The notes: a model not told the origin generated them from the letters alone. A stretch of 64,000 nt of DNA from Eutypa lata (GCA_022661535.1 JAKULF010000003.1:3534001-3598000); one strand, 5' to 3'. Positions 45,192-56,906 are shown, counted from the first letter of the stretch. A program made the numbers and translations.

Positions 45192-46554
45192 TCAAGAGTA
45201 CCAAACAGCATTGGCGCAACACCCCGCAGGCATGTCAATACTGGCTGTCACGCTAGCCCCGTTCCCATCCTGGCTCAATGACCATATCTGCAAAAGACCT
45301 GTCGAGTTATCCGTCAAGGCGACAAAGCGATCGCTCAACGGGCTTGGAGCGACACTACAATGAACGTGAATGCTTAGTATAGCGCAAAGGTAGGGAAGTA
45401 GTACATTAGGTACCTAGTAGGGAGGGAAGACCACCACCCATCCGCCCACCCCCTTATAACAAAAAACCACATCCTACCTATGAACGGAATGCTTACCTAT
45501 TCGCCCACCCACCACTGGTCATCGTCTCCAAAAGGAAATTCTGGCGCAGAATCGCACCTGCCTCATCCAAGCTAAATGCGGAGATGTACCCCTTGCGGCC
45601 GCCATCATCATCACCATAAGCCCTATTCGTCGCCCAGAGATACGCGCCAGTCGCCGAGAGCGCGACCTCGTCGGCCCAGAAGTCCGCCGGGTCCTGGTGC
45701 GGCCGCAGCAGCGGATACCTCACGCCACTAAAGGACGGGATCCCCGTCTCCGGATCGACGATGTCGTACTGCGCGACCTCGCTAGAGCCTTCGTACACCA
45801 CGTAGAGGTGTTTCCCTTGCGGGTGCGTGACCACGTGACGAGGGTGCGCATGATCCGGCGACGCCGGGAGCCGCGCTACGAGCTCAACGACGCGGCCCCC
45901 GTTGTCTGGATCTAGGCGGTGCGTCCATAGCGCGTTCCCCGGGTCGTCAGCCGAGTAGAGGAATCGTGAGCCGGGCTTGCTGAGTGCTATCCCGTGTACG
46001 CCCGAGGAGTCGAGCTCGTAGGTGAAGTTCTGGACGACGTTAGCGGCGCCGTCGGCGGATAGCACCGCGCCGCAGCCAGCGCGCCGCCAGAAGAATGTCC
46101 CGTACATGCTGTAGGGCGGGTCCGGACTCGCCTCGACGTAGATGGCTGACCCGTTGCAGTCGCCACCCGCGTGGATGAGGTCGTGGCCCCGGATGCGGGT
46201 CGAGCTCTCTAGTGTGTAGCCGACGAAGCCTGGCGGGTTGGCGTTGAATGCTGTGCCGTACAGGTGCTTTTTGTCGTGCTGTGGTCGTGTAGGTAATGAT
46301 GTGTCAGTCCCTGGGGATACGTAGGATACTTACGTAACTATATGGTGCAGTTAGGTGCTTACGCTGAGAGCGAGCCATGAGTTCGGGTATGGAACTCTAG
46401 TGACGCCTACTTTTTCGAGTGTTAGCTGTTCGTCATCGAACCTCACGGTGTACAAGTGACCCCCGGAGAAGGTGCCGACAATGAGGTCGTGAGTCGCGGC
46501 AAAAGTGACGCCGATAAGACTGATGGTCGGAAAGAATATTCGTGGGCCATGCAT
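45192..46554 (-). CDS. Secreted lactonase-type beta-propeller (6-phosphogluconolactonase / carboxymuconate cyclase-like)
   Basis: Three exons on the minus strand, 46554-46363, 46278-45497 and 45354-45192, encode 378 residues. The start MHGPRIFFPTISLIGVTFAA looks like a signal peptide followed by THDLIVGTFSGGHLYTVRFD, the first propeller blade. Repeated blade motifs are seen: VHGIALSKPGSRFLYSADD, HPRHVVTHPQGKHLYVVYEG, DEVALSATGAYLWATNR and the last exon SVAPSPLSDRFVALTDNSTG. The last exon ends WYS and was recovered by splicing. Fungal relatives are annotated as 3-carboxymuconate cyclases or lactonases in aromatic catabolism, but many are extracellular and uncharacterised. The lactonase versus cyclase activity cannot be decided here. 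Confidence 0.85.
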
Positions 46555-47205
46555 ATTGAGGATGTTTACAATCTTTCGCACTCAATTATGAAAAAGATTA
46601 TACTAGGGGCAATAAGACTTATCATAGGGGTCAAGTGAAGAACCTTACGCACCTATATTTTGGACTTCTTCCTCTGCCACCGACCCGAGCCGCGGTCATT
46701 GGCGTGATCATCGGCTATCTTCTCCGCATTAGATGCCCACCGACCGAGTCCTTGGTGCCCGGTAATACACAACCAAGTAACTATATGCATATGCATGAAT
46801 GCGTCCGGTATTGGAGTGACCATCGGTTGACGCACCTACTAATCGAATAATATCCTACTAAGCTGTGTGTCTAGTACTATACTATATCTGGCCAGGAGTC
46901 TACCCAGTTATCATCCTGCTTCCATTCACGGGGTTTACTCAGGTGTGTGAACGATATTTTGAATGAAAGATTTATATTTTGCATTTAGTTTTCCCCGGAT
47001 ACGCTATCATCACATTGCCTAAGTAATCATCTATTCACATGCATCCAATTAACCCCAACCTTCACCAAAATAACCCGCTAAGAGAGAGTGTCGGTAGTGG
47101 CAAGCTCTGTTTTTAGCCGCTTTGTTCTCCTTCTTCTCCTTCTTCTTCTTCTTCATATTCTCCATTTTCTTATTAACTTCGTCTTACTTTTTCACCTTTT
47201 TTTAT
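46555..47205. other. Intergenic, no gene seen
   Basis: About 650 bases. On the plus strand it ends in a long CTT/TTC-rich tract (about 47122-47210), which on the minus strand is a purine-rich 3' flank of the siderophore transporter. No gene seen. Confidence 0.6.
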
Positions 47206-49132
47206 TTACAACACCACACCATCGAAGTGCTTGATCTTCTTGACGTTGATATTCTGCCACATGAAGGTCGAGGCCCAGGTGATGGAGTACATGCAGGTGG
47301 CGGCGATGAGCATGAGCTTCTGGGTCTCGCCGTAACTCCGGTTAATGGCGTCGCGGGCTTCGGTCCCGACCGCGTATGACGTCTGGGTGGTGATGTCGCC
47401 GTAGATGGCGGCTAGGTTGGCCTGCTCGGACGCCGGCAGGTACTCAGCCAACTTGACGGGGAAGATGCCCTGCCACATAGCGGAGGCGATGGACAGGCCG
47501 ATGGCGCCGCCGACGTTGGCCACGAGGCCCTCGACGGCGAGCACAGCGGGGATGTTCTGGTGCTCCGAGACGGCCATGACGGTCATCTGCTCGCAAATGA
47601 CGAGAGTACCGCCGCCGAACGCGACGAAAATCTGGCACATGACGATGAAGCCGATGTTGATGCCCGGCTGGCGGAAGTGGATCATGAGGGCGACACCCAG
47701 GATGGTCATAGGCACGCCGAAGAAGCTGGCCAGGGGCCTAAGACGACCCCAGTAGTGGATCACGATACCAACAACGAAGGACCAGAAGCAGGAGCCTATT
47801 GTGTAAATGTTGCCGATATAGGTCGCGTGGGTGACGGTCTGGTTGAAGACCACGATGTTCAACGAGTAAAAGTAGCTGTCCCAAATGTACCATGCCATGT
47901 AGAGTGATGCCATCATGGTGTAGGTGAAAATGACAGTGCGGTTCTTAAGCAGATGCCACGGGATGAAGGTCACGGGCGCAAGATACTTCTCCCAGAAACC
48001 GAAAGCAATGACGAGCAGACCACCGAAGATGAGGAAGCAGATGACGAGTGGGCTGCGCCAGGTATCAGTCTGGTTGGGGTAAAGAGAGAAGGCGAGCAGG
48101 AAGAGCGCCAGACCGGCGGCCAGGGTCAGCAGGCCGACGACATCAAACTCCTTGGCGTAGAAGAGGGCGTTTTGGGCAATTCCGCGACCGTGAGGGGTGA
48201 CGTGAACTAGGCCCATCTTCTTAGCCTTGTGGGCGTTCCACCAGAACAGGCCGGCGAGGGGTGCACAGACGACAGGCACGACGACGGCCCAGATGCCGAA
48301 GCCCCAGCGGTAGCCGAAGGTGGCGAGCATGCGCTCGCAGGCGGGGCCGTAGGCCCAGACGGTGATGAGCCAGGGGGACGCGGCGTAGGCGAACATGAAG
48401 GCTCGGTTCTTGAGCTTGCTCGTGTCGGCGATGAAGATGGTTACGGTAAAGTCGATGCAGTTGTAGCCAATCTGGTAGAAGACCTGCGCGGCGCAGTACG
48501 TGAACACGTTCTGGCAGCCGGCCATCATGATCAGACCCAGGGTCATGCTGGAGAAGGCGAGCACGAAGCCGTGCGGCCGCCCGAAGATGTCGAGCACCTT
48601 GGCGTACGGCAACTTGATCAGACCGGCTAGCAGCGTGGCGAGGATGGAAGTCGTGGCGGTCAGCGAGTGCGCTTGGAAGGAGCTGGTCACGTAGACGGTG
48701 AAGGTGCCCGAAACACCCGATGAGAAGGCCTGGACGAAGTTGACGAGCCACATCCTGAATGATATCGTATTAGCTCCATGGAGGCTGGTAAAATGCTGTT
48801 TCCACTCTGTTCCCCGGTGATACTTACAAGATGTAGGCCGCAATCAAGTGGTTTCTAGTCCAAACCTGGAGAGTAGCCCGTGCGAGCTGCACACCGTACT
48901 GCAACTCCTCGGCTGGTTCTCCGGAGCCGTTGTCCGCAACACCGGCTTTCTTCTCGTCAAAAGACCCATTGTCTAGGGGAGTTGATGACTCGGGCTCGCC
49001 TACGGCGCTCGTAACGTTGCCCTTGGCACCGGGGCCAGCTTCAGCATCTGTGCCGGTGGTGCGAGCCGTGGTGTCGTCGAATTCGGCGACATGGTTGCCG
49101 GCCCTAGGGCCGATGAGTCCTCGGAACTTCAT
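47206..49132 (-). CDS. Siderophore-iron transporter, MFS SIT family (MirB/Sit1-like)
   Basis: Two exons on the minus strand, 49132-48828 and 48754-47206, encode 617 residues. An acidic, hydrophilic N-terminal tail of about 75 residues precedes a 14-helix MFS domain. ARATLQVWTRNHLIAAYILMWLVNF opens the first helix as in fungal siderophore importers; IKLPYAKVLDIFGRPHGF is the MFS A-type loop and YCAAQVFYQIGYNCIDFTVTIFIADTS is typical of the SIT family. The C-terminal AINRSYGETQKLMLIAATCM is the SIT signature near helix 14. It would import ferric siderophores at the plasma membrane. GATA-factor-like sites lie about 400 bases upstream, consistent with iron-dependent control by an SreA-type repressor. 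No siderophore synthetase is in the window. Confidence 0.92.
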
Positions 49133-49523
49133 GCTGGCTAATTGTCAAGCGAGGGGAAGATGATATAAATTGCCTGTGAAACGAAAAGGGCAAGAGAAAC
49201 CAAGAGCTGGTTGATGAAACGCGTGGTATATATAATACTACCCTTGCTAAGCAAGGGAGTCCTCCCGGGTGCATGGCACCATGGATTAGTCGTCGCAAAG
49301 CTTTTTTTGGGTTTTTTTTTTCTCTCATCGCGGATCCCGGTACTATCCTATTACGGTACCACTCCGACTGGTGTAGGGGTGTCAAGTCTCCAAGAGATCA
49401 AGCAAGATCCTCTAAGCTAAGCTTTTTACTGAATTTCTTAGCGATGAGGTGGACCCGACTGCGTGGGGTTGTTGGCACGATGTGCAGGAGACTATACCAA
49501 TCCTGGCATAGCGATGTGCGAGA

Positions 49524-49547
49524 TTATCTTATCACGAGTTATCAGAT
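49524..49547 (-). promoter_or_regulatory. GATA-factor (SreA-type) sites upstream of the siderophore transporter
   Basis: Read on the minus strand, positions 49547-49539 spell ATCTGATAA, an exact match to the ATCWGATAA consensus of fungal iron-regulatory GATA factors. Two further GATA cores follow within 20 bases (TTATCTTATC on the plus strand). The sites lie about 400 bases upstream of the transporter start codon. Binding is inferred from the motif. Confidence 0.55.
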
Positions 49548-51321
49548 GATCTAGAGTCGGAGAGAAATTTGCTAGGGGCCGGCCTATAACCAAGGTCTGT
49601 CCACTTCATTAGCAAATCGAGTGTGCCCAGCGCTCCGATATGCGCCGAGATCAACCGGGGTCTGGAACTCGCTGGGCAGCGGGAACGCGAAGCAGATCAT
49701 GCACGATGGGACTATGCCCAGGTGATGCTATATCAGAGAGTTGGTCAAGAGACGACTAACCTGGCAGGAGGATAGTCTATTCTTGTTTCTAATGCTTAGA
49801 TGATTTAAGCATTCCTCAGCTGCATACGCGCATAGACACCAAGAGTCCATTTGCTCCAAAATACCCTTAAACACCATTCGCTACCCTTTCCCTGAGCAAC
49901 ATCCCCACTTCCCGAGTAGCCAGCTTGCATACGCAATGCTGTGATAAATCATCAAGTTATATTACAGCCGCTTCATGTTTTCTCAGTATGGTTAGACCTC
50001 CCGAGCTGGTCGGAGGGTATCTCAACGTGGTACCACCGAACCGTTTCTTCTGCGATGTTACTCATTTTGGACAATTAATTGAAGCTGCATTACCACATGA
50101 GTGTGTGGTAATTGTTGCAGGCCGAAGAGGTTTGACAACTTATGCCGAACTAGCCTATGCTGAACTAATTCCACAGATGATCAATCAACCAATGTATGAG
50201 ACATTTCTATGCATCAGCTAGTTCTTGCAACATCCAGAGCTCCCCTCTTTGTTATAGATCTGCTGTAGATTATTTCCTAGCTATTGTGTGACACCCATTC
50301 ACAAATAGATTTTATCACTAGATCTACTATCGAATCCTAGCCTCATGCCCAGGGTTCCAATGAGCTGATGAGCTGAGTTGCACTTAGATCTGATTAGATT
50401 AGTACAATGATCTAGACTTCGTCGTTCTGCGTTTGTTAGTTAAAATTAGGCACGTCGCTAGCAGGCTAGAAGCTTCAGCAGGCCAGTATATTGTGTAGAC
50501 AATCGCCATCATGCGGGTCCTCCTTGGCGTAAAAGTAGCATACTATGAGGGACTATCCCTACGTCAAAACCACCTCGACCACGGCGCCCAAGCGATGTTG
50601 TTGGCTACGTACTAAGTGACGAGGTAGATAATTCAGACTGCAGTCTCTAGCGCGCGCGGTTAGGGCAGTTGATCTGGCTCAGGAGGGTGTTGACAGTCAT
50701 ATTTTCAACACTATTTTGCTTACAAGGGGTGGCGAGTTTGGTCACAATCGCATCTAGGTTCGATCTTCTTGCATGCAGAGTAGCTTCATCAGATGAAGTT
50801 CATCTCGATCTAGAAGATCTAATCTTCAACAACAGCCACGATCTAATCATGACTTCTACAGATCCAATGAGCAGTCTTTGCCACGTTTTTTCATCAGTAG
50901 TCTCTTGTCACTTGAGAACTTCCTGATGTCATGGAATTCTCCGACACCTCTCCAACATCGATACTAACAAAATTCGGTTCGAGGTCTATTACTATACGAT
51001 TACATGGATTTTGAGCTTACCAATGGCAAAGAAAATATGGGTATTGCTGCAGTAGCAGTCGCACTTCCTATCCTTCAAACAACGACTTTCCCATCCAATG
51101 ATCTATCAATCAGAACCCTCGGGAGGCGAATATGTTCTAGCGCAGCAATCTTCCCGTTGGGGGCAAAGGGATATTGACCAACATTCGAAAATCTAGCAGA
51201 ATGCTTGACGACACATTCCAACCACTCATCTCAATATATTTATGGATAGGAACCCCTATATATTGGTTTTTCTCCGCCATGTGAAACATGCTGTAGGCAG
51301 GTAGATTTTCCTCCATCTAGA

Positions 51322-51347
51322 TTATCAGATTATCAGATAAAATTATC
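51322..51347. promoter_or_regulatory. Overlapping triple ATCWGATAA cluster
   Basis: The plus strand reads TTATCAGATTATCAGATAA at 51322-51340. It contains two reverse-strand ATCTGATAA sites (51322-51330 and 51330-51338) and one forward ATCAGATAA (51332-51340), followed by another TTATCT. It lies 310 bases upstream of the methyltransferase start and about 2.2 kb from the siderophore transporter start. Which gene it serves is unknown. Confidence 0.5.
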
Positions 51348-51657
51348 TCAAAAGATTAGATTGCCGATACGTACCCCTCGCGTCTAGGCCTTATATAGTC
51401 TAGCGCATTCTGCAAACTGGGATTGATCCACTACCACCACGACGAAGTATCGTTGGTGGTGCAACAGTGTTCTCACAAAGACCACCAAACCATCACCAAA
51501 GCGACATCGTTGACATATCTCTTTGGGGCACTACCTATCATAACGGTACCTTTTTTTTTTGCATACTGTGAACAAGCCAAACTCCAATGCAAGTGCACCT
51601 GCCTAAAAGCGACGTTGTCACGTTTTCGCAAGTCGCGGCTGTCGCGGAAAACTGAAG

Positions 51658-52547
51658 ATGCCCAACTCGGCAGATGACCTCCTACCAGATGCCATGATCA
51701 ACAGAGATGACGGAAGAAAGTATTGGGAGACTATAGCAGCGGATGAAAATGGCATGCTGGGGGGAATCCCCCTGGTTGAGGGCTTTTCCAACATCTCAAG
51801 AATCGACCTGCAAGGCTCCCGCAGCTTCCTAGCAAAGCTTGGCATTGGCAAACAGCAAGGGCGGCGCACCGTAGCCAGCGCTCTCGAGGGTGGAGCAGGG
51901 TATGTTTTCAGTTCATCATTGACTTCAGACCATTCACTTCAAGTGGTTGAATAATGATACTGAACGCTCGCTAAATCTTGACCCATTCGTGGATGTATAA
52001 TTATAGGGTCGGCAGAATCACGGAGGGATTGCTTCTCGACATCGCAGAGCAAGTCGACGTGGTAGAGCCTATCGCAAAATTTACGGCATCGCTGAAGGAT
52101 AAGAGTGGTGTCCGTAATGTTTATAACGTGGGTCTGGAGGAGTGGCGACCTGCTGATGGGGTGCAATATGATCTCGTTTGGACTCAGTGGTGTGTTGGAC
52201 ACCTAACGGACAACCAGCTGGTTCAATATCTGGAAAGATGCAAAACTTCATTGAGTCCAGATGGGGTGATTGTTGTCAAGGAGAACCTAAGTACGAGTGG
52301 TCATGATCTTTTTGATGGAGAGGACAGCAGTGTGACACGGTAAGCCTGAACCCTGACGCGATGGATGGATGGATCCCAACCCCCCTCTTTCAATCTAGGC
52401 TAACGTGAAAATAGAGAGGATACCAAGTTTCAGAGCATTTTCCAGCAAGCTGGCCTGCGCCTTGTCAAGGCAGAAACTCAGAAAGGAATTCCCAAAACTT
52501 CAGAAATGGCTTTGTTTCCTATCAAGATGTATGCACTAAAACAATAA
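51658..52547 (+). CDS. Alpha-N-terminal protein methyltransferase (NTM1/METTL11-like)
   Basis: Three exons, 51658-51899, 52007-52339 and 52415-52547, encode 235 residues. The split GG/G codon restores GGAGVGRITEGLL, the SAM-binding motif I. VDVVEPIAKF is motif post-I, and DLVWTQWCVGHLTD with VVKENLS matches the substrate-binding region of N-terminal Xaa-Pro-Lys methyltransferases. The N-terminal YWETIAADENGMLGGI is also typical. By family knowledge it methylates the exposed alpha-amino group of proteins beginning (Met)-X-Pro-Lys, such as ribosomal proteins, in cytosol or nucleus. Length and full motif set suggest a functional housekeeping gene. Confidence 0.9.
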
Positions 52548-53121
52548 GGAAATCCTTGATCCCAGGTGAGGCCTCCGGATACTCAAGTACGTCTGCATAT
52601 ATAAGACAGTTGTAGTTGTCATTAGTGGGGAGCCTTAAGTGAACGAACCTCTTCAGTTTGAACCCTCGTAGGTATATTGCATATGCAGGAGTCGTATATA
52701 CGACAGACCTAAAAATAATAACAAGCGGTAGAAATATTTGGCAAATGTCATTTCTCATTGGGTCCCGTCAACCCTATGTTCGTAAAGTTTAATATGTTTC
52801 GTTATAAATGAAGCTAAATTAAAGGCAGGCATGGCAAGCGAATAGGTGACCGGGATCTATCCAAGACCTTCAACTACCTAGATGCTGTCAACTTACATGA
52901 TCCGCCATCATACGGTGCTATAACGCTGGTCGCAAGGGCTGGTGCATCCTGTACTCATTTTACACCGTATATTCCATTTACGATTCTAGGCCTGTCAGTT
53001 AGCGGTCACCTAGGATGTATCGCGCAATAGTGTTACATTGCTAACGTATTGACTGATAACCGAACTGGACATCACGAATATGGATGATGGATTTTACCTA
53101 GTGGTAATATTAATTCATTCC
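52548..53121. other. Intergenic between convergent genes
   Basis: About 570 bases, no gene seen. Confidence 0.55.
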
Positions 53122-53874
53122 CTAACTTATTATACTAGAATGCTCCGTAAGTGAAGATGTAAAAATGCTAAACCGAACTAGAAGTTTTACAGGGTACGAA
53201 GGCGTCTTAGGTAGATCTGAAGCTGGCGGCGCTTCATTATAGTTATCAATCGCCTTCCAGGTAGGTGCTATGTCTTCTGGGTCATAATCGTCCGTTGGAC
53301 TCTTAACATAAGAAGAGAGCATATCGATCTCGGTGTCTAATATCCACTTGCCAAGATCCCCTAGCTGATATGGCTGTTTTATAAGTTGGGCTGCGAAATA
53401 TTCCTGCTGATAACCAGAACTTTCCTCATATTCATCATCGAGGTATTTAAGGACCGGGACAGTTCTCCCAACCATTCCTTCACCGTTATCAAAGTCGCTA
53501 TCGCCTTCATCGAATGGTCTGAAAGTTGCATCGGAATCGACATTGCTATGAGAAGAAGCGGGGGATTTTGTCTCCATCGCTGCAGTGTCGAGGAACCAGT
53601 ATTTAAGGGCGCCACGCTTCCAATCCGTCTGAGAAGAAAACAATACGGGAGGGCCTCTTAGGCTCATGTATTCGAGACATATATTTCGATGCAGCTCCAT
53701 AAGACTGCTGTAAGCCTCCATAACTTGAAGGAGCCATTCATTGACTCTTGTCAGTTGGTCATTTATTTGAGTCACAGGTGCAGCGAGTAGGGTAAGGAGA
53801 AATTTCTTGGAGCTGTTGTGCCGCCTGCTCGGCTCCTCATCCCAATTCTCATATACTGAATCTGGCATGCCCAT
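53122..53874 (-). CDS. Hypothetical acidic protein beside the AT-rich element
   Basis: A minus-strand open frame of 250 residues from the ATG at 53874. No family recognised. The N-terminal half is helical (LLAAPVTQINDQLTRVNEWLL, MEAYSSLMELHRNICLEY), perhaps a coiled coil. The middle is acidic (FDEGDSDFDNGEGMV, YLDDEYEESSG). The last 25 residues, from PSYPVKLL, may be read-through into an intron because GTAAAAC follows the codons for SYP, so the true 3' end could lie further left. The start codon is only about 50 bases from the inverted-repeat element, which may have cut off the promoter or upstream exons. It may be a truncated gene. Confidence 0.45.
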   Translation of the reverse strand: MGMPDSVYENWDEEPSRRHNSSKKFLLTLLAAPVTQINDQLTRVNEWLLQVMEAYSSLMELHRNICLEYMSLRGPPVLFSSQTDWKRGALKYWFLDTAAMETKSPASSHSNVDSDATFRPFDEGDSDFDNGEGMVGRTVPVLKYLDDEYEESSGYQQEYFAAQLIKQPYQLGDLGKWILDTEIDMLSSYVKSPTDDYDPEDIAPTWKAIDNYNEAPPASDLPKTPSYPVKLLVRFSIFTSSLTEHSSIIS

Positions 53875-53920
53875 CTCCTTGTTGATAGCGGCAATATCTA
53901 TTTAAAGTCCATCGGCAAGG

Positions 53921-53970
53921 CATAAGGCAAACACCCCCCTTACGGACCACCCCCTTCATAAACCGGGCGT
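53921..53970 (+). repeat. Left terminal inverted repeat
   Basis: About 50 bases beginning ATAAGGCAAACACC and ending ATAAACCGGGCGTT. It is the reverse complement of 56858-56907 apart from eight C/T differences. It is the more C-rich (less mutated) copy. Confidence 0.8.
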
Positions 53971-56906
53971 TTTATAAAGACATTATCATTTATATTTATA
54001 ACTTTAAAATTTAATTTCTTTATAACTAATAAAGCTATTTATATTAAACTTTTACAAAAGCGATAATAATATAATCGTTATTATTATTATCTTTTTTACT
54101 TTTTTTTTTCGATTTATTTAATTCTTTTTTAATTAATTATACGTCTTTTAATTAAATAAATTTAAAATTTAAAATTAATAATATTTTCTTTCGCTTTTTT
54201 AATTTCTTTTTTTTAAAAAACGATAATAAATTAATTATTTTATTATTTTTTATAATTATATTTAAAAATTAAAATATTAAATATTTTAATTATTTTTCGA
54301 AAAATTAATTAAATAATTATATTTTCGAAAATATAATTAATTTTATTTAAATTTTTTTATAATTAAAATACTTTTTTTAATAATTTATTTATTTTAATAA
54401 TAAAATTAAACTTTAAAAAATAATTATTATAATTATAATAAATATATATTACGTTTATAATAATATTTTTATAAATTTATTAATTTTTTTAAAAAATAAA
54501 AAAATTATATATTAAAAGTTTTAAAACTCGTAATAATTTATTTTATACGTTTTATAATATTTATTTATATTTTTTTAAATATTTAAAAAAAAAATTTATT
54601 AATAATTTTAAAAGTTTTATTTTAATAACGCTTACGAAAATAAGTTTTAAAATAACGTTTAAAAAAATTAAAAACTTTTATATTAAATAATTAAAAAACT
54701 TATAAAGTATAAATTTAAAAATAAATAACGTAAATATAATTAATAAAATAAATAATTATAAAACTTTTAATAATATAATTATTATAATTATTTAAAATAA
54801 AAGATTATTATTTTATAATTTATATAAATTTAATATAAAAAATAAAAATCTTTTTTAATTATTTAAAATTAATATTAACGTTAATATTAATAAATAAAAT
54901 GTTTTAATAACGGTTTATAATAATAATAAAAAATTAAATATTAAAAGTATTTTAAAATATTACGTATAATATTTAAAGTATAAAAATTAATATATAATTT
55001 AAACTTATAATTAAATTAATATAAACTTTTTTAAATAATAATATATATTTTACTTTTTAAAAGTTATTTAAAATTAATATTTATTCGCGTATTTTAATAA
55101 TTAATTTATTTATTTAATAATGTTTCGAAATATTAATTATTTAAACGATTTTAAGTTTTAATATTATATATTTTTTATATTAAAAATAATAAATAACGAA
55201 AATATTTAATCGTTAACGTTAATTTTAATTAAAAATTATTTTATATTAAATTTAAATTATTTAATTACGTTATTAACTTACGTTATTAATTACGTAATTA
55301 TTATTTAAGTAATTAAATAATCGTTAAATACATTAAAAATATATATTTATTATTATAAAAACTTTTAATTAAATGTATTTATTTTAAAAAATATATATAT
55401 AATTTATAATCGTAATTAATTAAATATATTATTTTTTTCGATTTTTATATTTAATCTTTTTAAATTTAATTTTATTTAACTTTATAAACTTATAAATTTA
55501 TAAACTTATAAACTTATAAACTTATAAACTTATTAATTATTTTTTAAATTTATAAGTTATTTTTTAAATTTATAAATTATTTATAAATTTATAATTTATA
55601 ATTTATAAATTTATAATTTATAAACTTATAAAGTAATTTATAAAGTAATTTACGAATTTATAAATTTAAATAACTTAAATAATATTATATTAATTATTTA
55701 ACTTTTAATTAAATAATTTAAATAATAATAAAACTTATAATTTATAAACTTATAAATTTATAATTTATAAATTTATAAATTTATAATTTATAAACTTATA
55801 AATTTATAATTTATAAACTTATAAACTTATAACTTATAAATTTATAAATTTATAAAACTTATATATATAAAAATAAAACATTATAATTTAAAAATAAATC
55901 GTAATAATAATATAAAATTTAATTATAAAATAACTTTTAATTAATTTTAATAATTTAATTATTTTATATATAATAATTATAAGTTTAAATTTTAAAAAAT
56001 AAAAAAGTTTTTAAAAGTTAAGTTAATTATATTAATTATTACTTTATAAAAAAGATTTTTCGTTTAAAAAAAAAACGATTTTCGTAATTTATTTATAAGC
56101 GAAAAACCGTATCGTTTTTTTCGAACGTAACGATTAAAAAAAATTTTATATATAATTATAAAAATTTATTTATATTTAAAAATATTTTTTAATAAAATTA
56201 CTTTTTAAATAATTTTATTAAAAATTAAATCGTTTTTTTTAATTTTATTTATATTAAATTAATTACGCTTAATAATTTTTAAAATATTAAATATAATTAA
56301 ATTATTATATAACGTTTTATATAACGCTTTTATAAAATTCGAAATAATATTATTTAAACGTTTATAATTTATAATAATATCTTTAATAATTTAAATTTTA
56401 AAATAATATTTAAAACTTTAAAATATTTATTTTATATTAAAGCATTTAATATTTTCGAAATTAATTAAAAATCGTTAAATAAATTATTAAAATTAAATAT
56501 AAAACGATATATATTTTAAAATACTTTAAATAATAATTTATTTAAATAAATTTTTTTTTTAATATTTAAATAACTTTTAAAAAATCGAATTATATTTAAT
56601 TTAAATTATTATTCTTTATATTTAACGTTAAATATAACTTTAATTAATATTATAAGTTTTATATAATTTATAAAATAACTTATTATTATTAACGTTATAT
56701 ATTATTTTAATTATTCGAAATTTAATAATAATATTTATATCGTTAAATTTAATAAAAAATAAAAATAAAAAATTCTTTTTATTTTTTTTTTAAAACGCGA
56801 TAAAAAGTATTAAAATACATAATAAAGATTAAATTAATGCTGCGATAATTCCGCTATAACGCCCGGTTTATAAAAAGGGTGGTCCGTGAAGAAGGTATTT
56901 GCCTTA
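53922..56906. mobile_element. Heavily RIP-mutated inverted-repeat element (Tc1/mariner-like ends)
   Basis: The element spans about 53924-56904 (2.98 kb) between TA dinucleotides (53922-53923 and 56905-56906), as expected for a TA target-site duplication. Its ends form an inverted repeat of about 50 bases: left 53921-53970 and right 56858-56907 align at 42 of 50 positions, sharing ATAAGGCAAA, ACGGACCACC and ATAAACCGGGCGTT. All eight mismatches are C/T. The interior is almost entirely A and T with no surviving coding frame, so the transposase type cannot be read. The TA duplication suggests a Tc1/mariner or Fot1/pogo type element, although 3 kb is long for one. It may equally be a non-autonomous or nested insertion. 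Confidence 0.7.
55486..55858. repeat. Short-period TTATAAAC/TTTATAAA repeats inside the AT block
   Basis: AAACTTATAAACTTATAAACTT-type units of about 10 bases recur in clusters at 55486-55530 and around 55730-55860, with TTTATAAATT variants between. They probably arose by slippage in already AT-rich DNA or from an older tandem array in the element. Confidence 0.6.

Larger units (their letters stand above)
49133..51657. other. Long intergenic region with GATA-rich sites
   Basis: About 2.5 kb. An isolated open frame (49925-50221, plus) has no family resemblance. GATCTAGA/AGATCT-like words are unusually frequent from about 50265 to 50880, suggesting a decayed element. Two GATA motif clusters are annotated separately. 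No supported gene. Confidence 0.45.

Noticed and set aside
47560..48630. Plus-strand open frames of 85-133 residues opposite the siderophore transporter
   Set aside because: They mirror GC-rich codon structure of the minus-strand gene, have charged, low-complexity content and no start context.
53970..56860. Mitochondrial DNA insertion as cause of the AT-rich block
   Set aside because: The block has inverted ends next to TA and lacks CpA/TpG, which fits RIP; no mitochondrial gene fragment is readable.
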